Assembly: GCA_030692765.1 (NCBI GenBank)
Contig: JAUYUB010000001.1
Location: forward strand, 1-64,000
Length of the DNA: 64,000 bases
Source of the DNA: Sulfuricurvum sp.
GTDB lineage: Bacteria > Campylobacterota > Campylobacteria > Campylobacterales > Sulfurimonadaceae
Reading direction: 5' to 3'
Part shown: positions 44,786-53,765 of the stretch, piece after piece
Layout of the letters: each line of letters starts with the position of its first letter
Numbering within the stretch: the first letter of the stretch is position 1
Made by a program: the position numbers and the translations under genes
Notes under the pieces: generated by a model
What the model was told of the DNA's origin: nothing
Seen by the model: only the letters and a program-made list of their open reading frames with translations
Databases searched by the model: none

Positions 44786-45160
44786 ATGCAAAAAGAGTTC
44801 TCCTATTACGATCAATGTTTTATAGAAATGAGAGAGATGTTTAATCTTCCGGATGACGTTTTTTTTGAGCTTAATGACGCATTTTTTGAGATTGCATCTG
44901 AGCAGATCGAACTGCTTAGAGTTGCCCTATTGCAAAAAAATATGGAACAAATCATTTTACACTCCCACACGCTCAAGGGAAGTGCCGCATCACTGCGTCA
45001 TCTCTCTATCAGTAAGGCATCGGCAGAAATTGAACATTATGCAAAACTCAAGGGATCATTTGATTATGCAACGGCTATTTATAAACTTTCAGAAACGCTT
45101 GCCCTGCTTAGAAGCCAATATATGAATTGGAAGCCGCATCATCAATCAACTACTTCTTAA
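44786..45160 (+). CDS. Hpt (histidine phosphotransfer) domain protein
   Basis: The 124-residue helical protein has the Hpt signature HSHTLKGSAASLR with the phosphorylated His in it. The rest fits one four-helix bundle, so it is a stand-alone phosphorelay carrier. No hybrid kinase gene is in the window. It is cotranscribed with the YcgN and GIY-YIG genes. Confidence 0.88.
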   Translation: MQKEFSYYDQCFIEMREMFNLPDDVFFELNDAFFEIASEQIELLRVALLQKNMEQIILHSHTLKGSAASLRHLSISKASAEIEHYAKLKGSFDYATAIYKLSETLALLRSQYMNWKPHHQSTTS

Positions 45161-45169
45161 GTTATTCTC

Positions 45170-45448
45170 ATGGTTACGGTAGAAACCTCCTATACACTCT
45201 ATCTCCTGCGATGCAGCGATGAAACCCTCTATACCGGCATCACTGCTGATCTGAAACGAAGAATCCATGAGCATAATACCTCCGATAAAGGGGCAAAGTA
45301 TACCCGAAGCAGACGTCCATGCGTATTGGTGTATTGTGAACAATTAGAGAGTAGAAGCGCTGCATTAAAACGTGAAATAGCCATTAAAAAGATGACTAAA
45401 GCTAAAAAAGAACTGTTGTTGTTAAATTCCACGTTCAATATGATATGA
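45170..45448 (+). CDS. GIY-YIG nuclease-fold protein (YhbQ/UPF0213)
   Basis: The 92-residue protein shows YTLYLLRCSDETLYTGITAD (the GIY and YIG elements) and the catalytic-type RRIHEHN, then AKYTRSRRP and LKREIAIKK. It matches the YhbQ group, small stand-alone GIY-YIG domains linked to DNA damage repair. It starts 9 nt after the Hpt stop. Confidence 0.93.
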   Translation: MVTVETSYTLYLLRCSDETLYTGITADLKRRIHEHNTSDKGAKYTRSRRPCVLVYCEQLESRSAALKREIAIKKMTKAKKELLLLNSTFNMI

Positions 45449-45482
45449 TTACTATCATAATATGCGCATACGGGAGTTTTGA

Positions 45483-46364
45483 ATGAGCCATTCATCAGAC
45501 AGTATCATCTCTGAAATCGAAAATAATGAGTGGAGTAAGCTTTTTGCCTCTGCAATCGATACCCAAAAAGATCTCGTTGTCTTGATGCATAAACATACTC
45601 CTATTCTTTTTAACAAAGCGTTTAAAGATTTTTCCGGTGTTTCTTCTGTCAAAGAGTTTTTGCGGGAATTCGGTCCTTTGCATGACCGTTTTGTTCCGCA
45701 CAACTCCTATTTTCACAGCGGTAAAACAGACAATCCTGATGAATGGACCGTAGCCCTCATGGAGTTGCCGGAACATGATCGAATCGTCAGTATGTTCAAT
45801 TCACGAACGGAACCGTATGCATTTTCCGTAGGTGTTGACAACTGTGTCAACGACTATGAGATCATCACCTTTACCGATATTTCTCAAGATTTCATCAAAC
45901 GCATCATGATTGAAAATGATGTCAGTATCGACAAAGAAAGCGGTGCATATGATAAAGAGTACTTTATTCATACGTCAAAAAGTTTTAATGATGCAGCAGA
46001 GTTTAATCAAAAGGCGATTGGAATTACAATGATCGAGCTCATGTCTACCGACCATGAAGCTGAACAATTCCTACGAGATTTTACGGCAAGCATCAAAAGC
46101 AATATCCGACAAAGTGATATGCTCGTACGATGGGATAAAAAGACTTTTCTCCTCGCATATCTTGCAAATAGCGCAGGCGATGTCATAGCATTTAGCCAAA
46201 AACTGTTACTCGTCATGCGCCAAGAACCCTTTGAGCGCTTAAATACGATCAGTATGCGTATGGGGGCAACCATTCAAAATAACAAAGAAGACATCACTGT
46301 CATTATCAAACGTGCCCAAATGGCTCTAGAACAATCCGATAACTTGCAAGTCACCCTGCTCTAG
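45483..46364 (+). CDS. PAS-like protein with degenerate GGDEF domain
   Basis: The 293-residue protein has a PAS-like N-terminal part (about 20-140; DLVVLMHKHTPILFNKAFKDF) and a C-terminal part with GGDEF topology (about 150-290). At the active-site loop it reads LVRWDKKTFLLAY instead of RxGGDEF, so it cannot make c-di-GMP. It may be a sensor or receptor that uses the fold for protein contacts. It lies downstream of the Hpt/GIY-YIG genes. Confidence 0.7.
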   Translation: MSHSSDSIISEIENNEWSKLFASAIDTQKDLVVLMHKHTPILFNKAFKDFSGVSSVKEFLREFGPLHDRFVPHNSYFHSGKTDNPDEWTVALMELPEHDRIVSMFNSRTEPYAFSVGVDNCVNDYEIITFTDISQDFIKRIMIENDVSIDKESGAYDKEYFIHTSKSFNDAAEFNQKAIGITMIELMSTDHEAEQFLRDFTASIKSNIRQSDMLVRWDKKTFLLAYLANSAGDVIAFSQKLLLVMRQEPFERLNTISMRMGATIQNNKEDITVIIKRAQMALEQSDNLQVTLL

Positions 46365-46370
46365 CGGTAT

Positions 46371-47183
46371 TTAGACGAGCAGTTGGGTAATGCTTTGTAT
46401 CTCTAGTCCTGAAAGCTCAAACTCAAAAATATTCATATCCTGAGTCATATGTTCTTGTGAAGTTGAACCAATGAGGGGAGTAATACCTACATGATTCAAA
46501 TAACGATAGAGTATTTGAGCAGGTGTTTTAGTGTATTTAACCGCCATATCCCCTATGATTTTATTCCCCAAGATATGCGGATTGGCCGTCAGACTCCAAA
46601 AGCTTTGATAAATAATCCCATGTTCACTGCACAACTGCCGCAAAGCAATATCATAACCACTCTCACTGTAGAAACGATTTTGTACTACAGAAGGTTTAAT
46701 CTCGGCATCCTGATAAAGCCGTTTTAAAAGCTCCAAGTCATAGCAGTTACTGATTCCAAGCGCGCGGGCACCGCCGTTATTATAAATTTCTTCCATCGCT
46801 TTCCACACCATCCAAAGATTGGAATAAGGAAACAGTGGAGAATGCAGTACCAGTGAATCTACATAATCCGTACCTAAGTTACGCTTTGATGCTTCAAAAG
46901 AGTGTGCAACTTGCCCGTCCAAGGGTAGATTAGGATCATACGGAATACGTTGCGGATCTTGTCCTGAGAGCGGAGTGAACTTGGTCTGGACAAACAGTTC
47001 CTCTCGCATAACCCCATGTATGGCAAGACGTTTTAGAGCTTCACCCACCAACGGTTCATTATAGTGTTTAGGCTGACAGGCCGTATCAATACCTCGAAAT
47101 CCGCTCAAAACAGCCTGAACAACCAAATCTGCGGTGCGCTCTTTTTTCCATGCCGTACCATACATCAAAGAAGGCATTTTCAT
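46371..47183 (-). CDS. Aldo/keto reductase
   Basis: The 270-residue NADPH-dependent barrel enzyme shows GFRGIDTACQPKHYNEPLVG (Asp and Tyr of the catalytic set), FVQTKFTP (Lys) and SLVLHSP (His). The C-terminus has the cofactor motif ITPLIGSTSQEHMTQD. The substrate is not known. It overlaps the upstream FmdE-like gene by 4 nt (ATGA), so the two are coupled. Confidence 0.92.
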   Translation of the reverse strand: MKMPSLMYGTAWKKERTADLVVQAVLSGFRGIDTACQPKHYNEPLVGEALKRLAIHGVMREELFVQTKFTPLSGQDPQRIPYDPNLPLDGQVAHSFEASKRNLGTDYVDSLVLHSPLFPYSNLWMVWKAMEEIYNNGGARALGISNCYDLELLKRLYQDAEIKPSVVQNRFYSESGYDIALRQLCSEHGIIYQSFWSLTANPHILGNKIIGDMAVKYTKTPAQILYRYLNHVGITPLIGSTSQEHMTQDMNIFEFELSGLEIQSITQLLV

Positions 47184-47806
47184 TGTATTACCTCATACTT
47201 CACTAATCGCGGATCATTTTTATACTCTATTAATATGCGTTTTACCCGATCTTGCCACAAACTTCCAAAAAGCTCTCTATCCTCAGCATCTGCACTACCT
47301 GAGGCAATCCGTACCAATAATTCGCCCATACGCTCATCCGTAGTGACAAAAGAAGGATCATAACTAAGCTCTACGCGCCCACCGGTATCGATACGTTCGA
47401 GTATCATATCCACGTCCATATTCGGTACGTAAAAAAGTAAATCACGCCGATCAAAGTGCCCCGCTAACCCGTGAAAACCGCTTATGGTGGTTGCGCCCGT
47501 GATCATCGATGCAACATTAGAGATGACGCCTACGACCCCCTCGCCCAGTTTCCCTTTGATAAAAACCTTGATAGCTCCGCGTACAGGAGTTTCCTGCGTA
47601 TAAAGAGCACTTAAGCCTTTTTCCACCATCAAATACGTACCGGCTACCGTAGGGCACGCATGACCTGCAAGTTTCACTACATCGGAATAGGTATATTCTA
47701 TCATTCCCCCACGTGCAGCACCCAGGACTTGGGCCAAGGGATCATGCATGGTAATAGGAGTAATGTCATTAAAAAAATCAGGTGCTATCATCTGAACTGT
47801 CTCCAT
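47180..47806 (-). CDS. FmdE-like protein of unknown function
   Basis: The 208-residue protein has VKLAGHACPTVAGTYLMVEK (about 44-63), which looks like the GHxCPG motif of FmdE-fold proteins. GEGVVGVISNVASMITG and GFHGLAGHFDRRDLLFY follow. FmdE was first found with formylmethanofuran dehydrogenase, but most bacterial members are uncharacterised. The Cys and His of the motif could bind metal. It heads a two-gene operon with the aldo/keto reductase. Confidence 0.6.
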   Translation of the reverse strand: METVQMIAPDFFNDITPITMHDPLAQVLGAARGGMIEYTYSDVVKLAGHACPTVAGTYLMVEKGLSALYTQETPVRGAIKVFIKGKLGEGVVGVISNVASMITGATTISGFHGLAGHFDRRDLLFYVPNMDVDMILERIDTGGRVELSYDPSFVTTDERMGELLVRIASGSADAEDRELFGSLWQDRVKRILIEYKNDPRLVKYEVIQ

Positions 47807-47862
47807 CTAAAAAGTAAATTATAATCTCTAACACTACCGCTTAGGTTGAAATAATTCAACTA

Positions 47863-48588
47863 TTATTTAACACGCGTACCCACAATATCTCCAAATAACA
47901 AAACATCTTCCAATACTGCTTTTTCACACAGCCACTGTGCGTCTAGATTGATCAACAACTCACCATTACGACTTGCGAAGATGCGATCATTTAGAACTAC
48001 TTTTAAAAAGCTTCCTTCATCCATTTCCAGCGATTTTTTGGTCTTTGATAACTCTTCATTTTTTGGATACATAGCATCGATACGGCCATCTTTTTTATTT
48101 CCGCCAATCGCGTAAAATGTATAGTATTCTTGCTGTTTGGTGTAATATTTCAAATTAAAAAATAAACTCAAAAAATCATCATGGGCATAATAATCATTTT
48201 TCTCTTTTTTAGGACGCGATGGAACTTTCTTTCCTTCTGCCACTTGGAACCATACTTCCTTTTTTTCATGATCAAACGTATAGGTTTTTACATTTTTACT
48301 CGAATTTGTTTGACGTATTTTTATAAAAATAGACGGAATGAGCCTGCCGTCCTTGACGATTCCACGACTCTCATAGATTTCAATACGATTGTTAGAAAGT
48401 ATCTTTGCAACTCCTCTTGTTTTTGCACTGACATAAATCCGATACGTATGATCCTCATTTTCTTCAAATGTAGTTTCTGCTATCCCCATCGTTTGAAGTA
48501 TTCCAAAAGAAACCTCGTACCTTGCACTCAAAACTTTACCGCTTACGATTTGTGCCAATAATAAAAACAGCCATAGTGTTTTTTTCAT
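47863..48588 (-). CDS. DUF3108 periplasmic protein
   Basis: The 241-residue protein has a signal peptide (MKKTLWLFLLLAQIVSG). The segment LSARYEVSFGILQTMGIAE, then SARYEV-type strands and DDFLSLFFNLKYY, fit DUF3108, a periplasmic beta-rich domain. Its role is unknown; relatives are linked to the outer membrane. It stands alone on the minus strand. Confidence 0.8.
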   Translation of the reverse strand: MKKTLWLFLLLAQIVSGKVLSARYEVSFGILQTMGIAETTFEENEDHTYRIYVSAKTRGVAKILSNNRIEIYESRGIVKDGRLIPSIFIKIRQTNSSKNVKTYTFDHEKKEVWFQVAEGKKVPSRPKKEKNDYYAHDDFLSLFFNLKYYTKQQEYYTFYAIGGNKKDGRIDAMYPKNEELSKTKKSLEMDEGSFLKVVLNDRIFASRNGELLINLDAQWLCEKAVLEDVLLFGDIVGTRVK

Positions 48589-48695
48589 CTTAAGATCCTT
48601 TTTTATCCAAAATATTATAGTCTAATTGTGAAGAAATAAATTGTATTATTCAAGATATTATATTTATGTACATGAAAAAGAGATAGGGAGCCATC

Positions 48696-48839
48696 ATGAG
48701 CGAAGCAGAAAAACTAACCATCTATCTTGAAAAACTAAAAGCTCTATCCTTTGAAAATCTCCAAGAGAAAAATACAACCGCCATACAGGCATTAAAAGAA
48801 GCGCTCAATTATATTGAAGGTGAAATGATTGGATACTAA
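48696..48839 (+). CDS. Candidate 47-residue helical protein
   Basis: The ORF has an ATG at 48696 with AGGGAG five nt upstream. The product (MSEAEKLTIYLEKLKALSFE at the start) is amphipathic helical throughout. It overlaps the cupin gene start by 11 nt, so the two are coupled. I know of no family. Confidence 0.6.
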   Translation: MSEAEKLTIYLEKLKALSFENLQEKNTTAIQALKEALNYIEGEMIGY

Positions 48840-49467
48840 ATACGAGTTCAGCCTGAATAGCAATTATGATGAAAAAGTATTAGTCGATACCACAATATTA
48901 GAATGGGAAGCAACAGAAGTAAAAGGTGTTTTCCAAAAACTTCTATCGTCCAAAGATGACACTCAAACAGCCCTCATAAAGCTAGAAGAAAACAGTGTAT
49001 TGTCCCAAGTGCCTCAATCAAACAGCGTAGAAATTTTTGTCCTTGAGGGGACCTATCTCAATGAATTTGGAGAGTTTGCACAAGGCACCTATCTACGACT
49101 GCCAAAAGAAGACGAATCCCTTGTCAAATCAATCGATGGATGTGTTGTATTTCGTAAAATCAACTATTTTGACGATGATCAAACCACGATTGTACCTACT
49201 TCCTCCTCGCAGTGGCTAAGCGGGCATGGAAATCTAGAAGTACTGCCTTTGCATCAACAAACCGCACTGGTAAAATGGCCTAAAAACGAAAAGTTTGCCC
49301 AGCATAAGCACTGGGGAGGGGAAGAGATTTTCGTGTTAAAAGGGATTTTCATGGATGAGCATGGAAAATATCCGCAAGGCAGCTGGATTCGAAATCCCCA
49401 CCTGAGCGTCCATTTTCCCTATGTCGAGGAAGAAACAATTATTTTTGTCAAAACAGGGCATCTTTAG
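48829..49467 (+). CDS. Double-cupin ChrR-like protein
   Basis: The 212-residue protein starts at TTG overlapping the small helical ORF. It has two cupin copies. The C-terminal one (about 115-210) has the metal-binding HKHWGGEEIFVLKG and DEHGKYPQGSWIRNP, typical of ChrR-type anti-sigma cupins. The N-terminal copy (about 20-110) has EIFVLEGTYLNEFGEFAQG but lacks the His residues, so it is likely structural. No sigma factor gene is adjacent. Confidence 0.85.
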   Translation: MDTKYEFSLNSNYDEKVLVDTTILEWEATEVKGVFQKLLSSKDDTQTALIKLEENSVLSQVPQSNSVEIFVLEGTYLNEFGEFAQGTYLRLPKEDESLVKSIDGCVVFRKINYFDDDQTTIVPTSSSQWLSGHGNLEVLPLHQQTALVKWPKNEKFAQHKHWGGEEIFVLKGIFMDEHGKYPQGSWIRNPHLSVHFPYVEEETIIFVKTGHL

Positions 49468-49524
49468 AAAACGATAGAAACCTCTTCTAAATAAGTAGCC
49501 TTGCCTCTTTATCTTTTTCTCAAT

Positions 49525-50403
49525 TTACGCTTCTTCTACTTCTTCAGTATAGGTTATGCTTTTTTTAAAATAAGCCAAACCAACAAACATAATGGTTGTT
49601 CCCAAAAGAAGGTAAAACGCAGAGAGCATATTTCTATAATCATCCAATACAATTTTAAAAACAACCATAAGTGTCTCAATGGAGAGTGCTATAATGATGG
49701 ATATCAAAAATTTACCCAGCATCTTAAACTCGCGCTCTTCTTCTTTGTGGAAAGATTTAAAAAGCACTTCATTCTCCATAACCTGGCGTGAGAGATCAAA
49801 CATAGCCAGACCAATAGTAACCGCGACAATAGACTTAAATACATCATGCAAGAAATCGTTTACAGACAGAGACAGCATAATTGCAATCAAAATATATGCT
49901 CCATACCCAATAAGAAAGAATGAAATCAATCCCAGTATACTCGCACCAAAAATATAAACAAATTTGATCACGCTTGCATGCAAGCTATTGTATTCAATGA
50001 GCCTGAGCTCCTCTAGAAGAAATATCATATTTATGTCCATCACATAGTAGGTATCCTCAACTCTATGAATAACAGATATGCTTGGTTTTCCAGAGGTTTG
50101 ATGTATGTATGGGCTTGAGATGAAGACATCATTATGTTTGAGATTTAGATTAGTAAAGTATTGGCTCTTGTCACTTCCAAGACTCTCTTGCGTCACTTTA
50201 TGTCTATGAATCGAAGGACTGTTTTGTTTATACTCACTGTCTACACTGTAAATCATATCAATATATTTATGTTTTTTGAAAATGCTTCGAGACTCTTTTA
50301 AAAAGTCTTTAGGCAGAGAATTAACCATACCTCTTATGTGACCTACGATATGTTGTTGGTCTTTTTTATAAATCTGTATAATTTTTTTCATCTTAGTCTC
50401 CAA
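49525..50403 (-). CDS. Membrane protein with PDC-like sensor and four or five helices
   Basis: The 292-residue protein has an N-terminal PDC/cache-like domain (about 10-140; KSQYFTNLNLKHNDVFIS, SVIHRVEDTYYVMDINMIF), but no leading membrane helix. About five helices follow (145-290), with an acidic tail. No output domain such as GGDEF or kinase is present. The second Met (residue 5) is an alternative start. The role is not known. Confidence 0.65.
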   Translation of the reverse strand: METKMKKIIQIYKKDQQHIVGHIRGMVNSLPKDFLKESRSIFKKHKYIDMIYSVDSEYKQNSPSIHRHKVTQESLGSDKSQYFTNLNLKHNDVFISSPYIHQTSGKPSISVIHRVEDTYYVMDINMIFLLEELRLIEYNSLHASVIKFVYIFGASILGLISFFLIGYGAYILIAIMLSLSVNDFLHDVFKSIVAVTIGLAMFDLSRQVMENEVLFKSFHKEEEREFKMLGKFLISIIIALSIETLMVVFKIVLDDYRNMLSAFYLLLGTTIMFVGLAYFKKSITYTEEVEEA

Positions 50404-50523
50404 AATGGGTTATGAATATTACTGTGTATATCATAGCATTATTGCTATAAATCTTGAAGGTGCAAACCTCCCCTAAAGCCCAAACTCCCTAAAATACGTT
50501 TATTACTTATGAGGACTTATTTC

Positions 50524-51756
50524 ATGTCATTTACAGCACTCGGTCTCTCACCACAAATTCTGCGCGCATTAGATAAAAGCGGCTACAATAAACCTACCCT
50601 CATTCAAAACGAAGTGATCCCTCTCGTACTCGCTCATCATGATGTCTTGGCACGCGCGCAAACGGGAAGCGGTAAGAGTGCGAGTTTCGTATTGCCTATC
50701 TTGCAGCTTTGGTCGAAAAATGTCGGTGAGGGGAAGAGCAAGATTAAAGCGCTAGTACTCACCCCTACACGCGAGCTAACCCTCCAAGTAGCGCAGACGT
50801 TCGAAACAATGGGAGAATTTTTACCGCAAAAGCCAAAGATTGTGAGCATTATCGGGGGAGAGAGCATCGGTGATCAGCTTTTCGCTATCCAAAAAGGGTG
50901 TGACATCGTCGTAGCCACTGCTGGAAGGTTTATCGATGTACTGAATAAAAAACAGATGAATTTGTCTCATCTGGAATTTTTGGTCCTCGATGAAGCGGAC
51001 AAGATGCTGGATCTGGGCTTCGCCGAAGAACTCGAACTGATTTTAAAAGAGATCCCTGCCAAACGTCAAAACCTCTTATTCTCCGCAACCTATCCGCCGA
51101 AAATGCAGATGATAGCCTCACTCATCACTCAAAACCCTATCGAAGTAACCATAGAGTCTGATGTACCAACGGTTCAGACCATTCATCAGCGTGTTATACA
51201 AGTCAATCATGCCAATCGCGGTCCTTTGCTGCGTCATCTGCTCGAGTCAGAGAAATGGGAGCAGGTGCTCGTCTTTATGGCTAACAAAAGAGCCACCGAT
51301 AACATCGCCGCCAAGTTTAAAAAATACGGTTTTTTAGCCGAATCGTTTCATGGGGATTTGCTTCAAGAGGATCGTAACTATACCCTCGATGCTTTTAAAG
51401 CTAAAAAAATCCGTATCCTGTTCGCTACCGATATCGCGGCACGAGGACTGGACATCGATAACATCACCTGCGTTATCAATTTCGATCTGCCGCGATCCCC
51501 TGCGGATTACATCCACCGCATCGGACGCACCGGAAGAGCGGGAAAATCAGGGATTGCGGTCTCTTTTATCGATCACGAGGATTTCGACCATTTTAAACTC
51601 ATCGAAAAACGCTCCCAGATAAAACTTCCCCGAGAAGAGATAGAAGGGTTTGAACTAACAGGTACTGCTCCCGTAAAAGTGAAAGGACCCGAACCCCTCA
51701 AAGGAAAGGGAAAAAGCAAGAAAGACAAGCTCAGAGAACAGGCGGGAAAATTTTAA
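50524..51756 (+). CDS. DEAD-box RNA helicase
   Basis: The protein has 410 residues from the ATG at 50524, chosen because GAGGA lies 8 nt upstream and the protein then starts MSFTALGLSPQILRAL as in RhlE-type helicases. All core motifs are present: the Q motif TLIQNEVIP, ARAQTGSGKSA (I), VLDEADKML (II), FSATYP (III) and HRIGRTGRAGK (VI). A Lys-rich tail (KGKGKSKKDK) probably binds RNA. It should act in ribosome assembly or RNA turnover, notably in the cold. Confidence 0.95.
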   Translation: MSFTALGLSPQILRALDKSGYNKPTLIQNEVIPLVLAHHDVLARAQTGSGKSASFVLPILQLWSKNVGEGKSKIKALVLTPTRELTLQVAQTFETMGEFLPQKPKIVSIIGGESIGDQLFAIQKGCDIVVATAGRFIDVLNKKQMNLSHLEFLVLDEADKMLDLGFAEELELILKEIPAKRQNLLFSATYPPKMQMIASLITQNPIEVTIESDVPTVQTIHQRVIQVNHANRGPLLRHLLESEKWEQVLVFMANKRATDNIAAKFKKYGFLAESFHGDLLQEDRNYTLDAFKAKKIRILFATDIAARGLDIDNITCVINFDLPRSPADYIHRIGRTGRAGKSGIAVSFIDHEDFDHFKLIEKRSQIKLPREEIEGFELTGTAPVKVKGPEPLKGKGKSKKDKLREQAGKF

Positions 51757-51799
51757 ATGCCGTGCCTTTCATACTACTTAGCAAAATAACTAACAATTA

Positions 51800-51815
51800 T
51801 TGCTATAATTAGCAA
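51800..51815 (+). promoter_or_regulatory. Extended -10 promoter inside an inverted repeat
   Basis: TTGCTA-TAAT-TAGCAA is a perfect 6-bp inverted repeat. It contains the extended -10 TGCTATAAT (51801-51809). Transcription would start near 51816, about 36 nt before the chosen start of the EAL-HDOD gene. A repressor binding here would cover the -10. Confidence 0.5.
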
Positions 51816-51851
51816 ATTATATACATTAAAGAAAAGAAGTTGGTTGAAAAT

Positions 51852-53063
51852 ATGAATAATGTTTACTTGGCAAAACAAAAAATATTCAACCAACTAGGAG
51901 AAGTTGTTGCGTATGAACTTCTTTTTAGGGACCATAAGCTTGGTATCAAAGAATTCCCAAGTAACTTGCAAGCAACTTCTCACGTTATCTTAAATACACT
52001 TACCAACATCAGTACCCGTGAGCTCCTAGGAGATAAAGCCATTGCTTTTATCAATGTGGATTGTCATGCGCTTACTTCCGGAATTATCGATCTATTGGAT
52101 AAAAGTAGATTTGTTTTAGAAATTTTAGAAACAACGGACCTCAATGATAAAGTGATTGGAAGAATCAAACAATATCACAAAAGAGGATTCCAAATTGCCA
52201 TCGACGACTTTGATTGCAGTACCCAGATGATCCAAAAATTTGCCCCTATACTGAAATATGTCCACTACCTAAAAATGGATGTGATGGTTGCAGAGGAAGA
52301 AAATCTAAAAAATGTTATGAAAAAAGTCAAACAACTTGGGATCAAAGTACTCGCTGAAAAAATTGAAACAGCAGAAGAATACAAACTCTATGTCAGAATG
52401 GGATTTGATCTTTTTCAAGGGTACCATCTTCATAAACCTGAGGTCATAGAAATTGACAGATTTAAAGATGCCACGAAGCTTGTACTTTTAAATTTGATTA
52501 AACTCATCAGAGATGATGGTCATACCGTAGAGATAGAATCTTTTATCAAACAACGAGTGGAACTCTCCTATAAACTAGTCAAATTTATCAATAACGAAGC
52601 GAAATTTGAGACCAGAGTTGAATCAATCACTCAGATCATTACTCTACTAGGAAGAGATAAACTGTTACGATGGTTGCTTCTTTTCCTGCACTCTGAACTT
52701 TCAAATAATCCGATTTCAGAAAGCACAATGCAAATCGCGATAAAAAGAGCAGAAAGAATGGAAGCGGATGCCAAGCCCGCAGAAAAAGACAAAGCTTATA
52801 TTGCAGGGATGTTTTCAATGCTCGATTCTCTGTTTGAAACCGATATGAAATCGGTGATGAAAGGCGTTAAAGTCGATAAGGACATCAGCGATCTTGTGAT
52901 TGATAAAAAAGGTAAATTCTTGGAAAGTTTTCAAAACGCGGTACTTTCCGAACGCGAATATTTAAAACAGCTCATGATCAATAACTTTGACAAACTTGAT
53001 ATTAGTTTTATAAGCAAGGCATTAGAACTCAGTAACATACAGATTGATAAGAGTAGACTGTAG
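51852..53063 (+). CDS. EAL-HDOD (YuxH-type) signalling protein
   Basis: The protein has 403 residues from the ATG at 51852; a TTG at 51840 would add four. An EAL-type domain (about 1-195) starts AKQKIFNQLGEVVAYELLFRD and has IAIDDFDCS and LAEKIET. An HDOD domain (about 200-400) follows. In such proteins the EAL site is usually incomplete: here ELLFRD replaces the EAL signature, so c-di-GMP turnover is unlikely and binding or scaffolding is the expected role. Confidence 0.88.
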   Translation: MNNVYLAKQKIFNQLGEVVAYELLFRDHKLGIKEFPSNLQATSHVILNTLTNISTRELLGDKAIAFINVDCHALTSGIIDLLDKSRFVLEILETTDLNDKVIGRIKQYHKRGFQIAIDDFDCSTQMIQKFAPILKYVHYLKMDVMVAEEENLKNVMKKVKQLGIKVLAEKIETAEEYKLYVRMGFDLFQGYHLHKPEVIEIDRFKDATKLVLLNLIKLIRDDGHTVEIESFIKQRVELSYKLVKFINNEAKFETRVESITQIITLLGRDKLLRWLLLFLHSELSNNPISESTMQIAIKRAERMEADAKPAEKDKAYIAGMFSMLDSLFETDMKSVMKGVKVDKDISDLVIDKKGKFLESFQNAVLSEREYLKQLMINNFDKLDISFISKALELSNIQIDKSRL

Positions 53064-53136
53064 GCGTATTACGCCGTAAAAACCTTGTCAAACTCTTGGG
53101 CTGTCTTAGAAATACTTACCAAGCAATCGTATCCTT

Positions 53137-53556
53137 TTATTCCCCTTTATTAACTTTCCCCCGCATCTTCTTGATATTCCCGTGCTTTGTTTTGCTGTCC
53201 ATCCGACGTTTCTGCGAGTTTCTCGTCGGTTTGGTCGCTGTGCGTTTTTTCTGGGTCACCATGACACTTTTGATCAGTTCTTTGAGCCGCTGTAGCGCCG
53301 CTTCTTTGTTCTCTTCTTGACTTCGCGATTCTTGGGATTTGATGTTGAGTATTCCCTCTTTGGTAATGCGGTGATCCGTGAGCGCTAATAGCCGTTCTTT
53401 GTAGAGTTCGGGAAGTGTCGAGGTGTTGATGTCAAAGCGCAGATGGATCGCGGTGGAGACTTTGTTAACGTTTTGCCCCCCTGCTCCTTGGGAGCGGATG
53501 GCCGTGATCTCGATCTCTGAATCAGGAATAGATACTGTGTGTGAAATTTGTAGCAT
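53137..53556 (-). CDS. arfB: Peptidyl-tRNA hydrolase ArfB (ribosome rescue)
   Basis: The 139-residue protein has the GGQ loop RSQGAGGQNVNKVSTA (about 22-37), which hydrolyses peptidyl-tRNA on stalled ribosomes. The C-terminus is a Lys/Arg-rich tail (TKPTRNSQKRRMDSKTKHGN) that enters the empty mRNA channel. Size and tail match ArfB/YaeJ, not release factors. It is tail to tail with the EAL-HDOD gene. Confidence 0.95.
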   Translation of the reverse strand: MLQISHTVSIPDSEIEITAIRSQGAGGQNVNKVSTAIHLRFDINTSTLPELYKERLLALTDHRITKEGILNIKSQESRSQEENKEAALQRLKELIKSVMVTQKKRTATKPTRNSQKRRMDSKTKHGNIKKMRGKVNKGE

Positions 53557-53765
53557 TTTTTACCCTATGTTTACATGATTGTATCATAGTATATGGGTCA
53601 ATCTGTATTGAAGAAGATTGTTACGAAAGCGGCAACGCATTATAGTTAAGTAGGGATGTTGTATAGTGAGGCATAGTATTCTATAAAATAGATATAAGCA
53701 ATATAATAATTTATGAGAGATAGATAATTGACATGTAAAGGTATTTAATTTATATTAAAGAAATC

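Noticed and set aside
53728-53756. TTGACA-N17-TATATT promoter-like sequence on the plus strand, antisense to hypA
   Set aside because: The region is very AT-rich, no plus-strand gene follows, and such matches are expected by chance.
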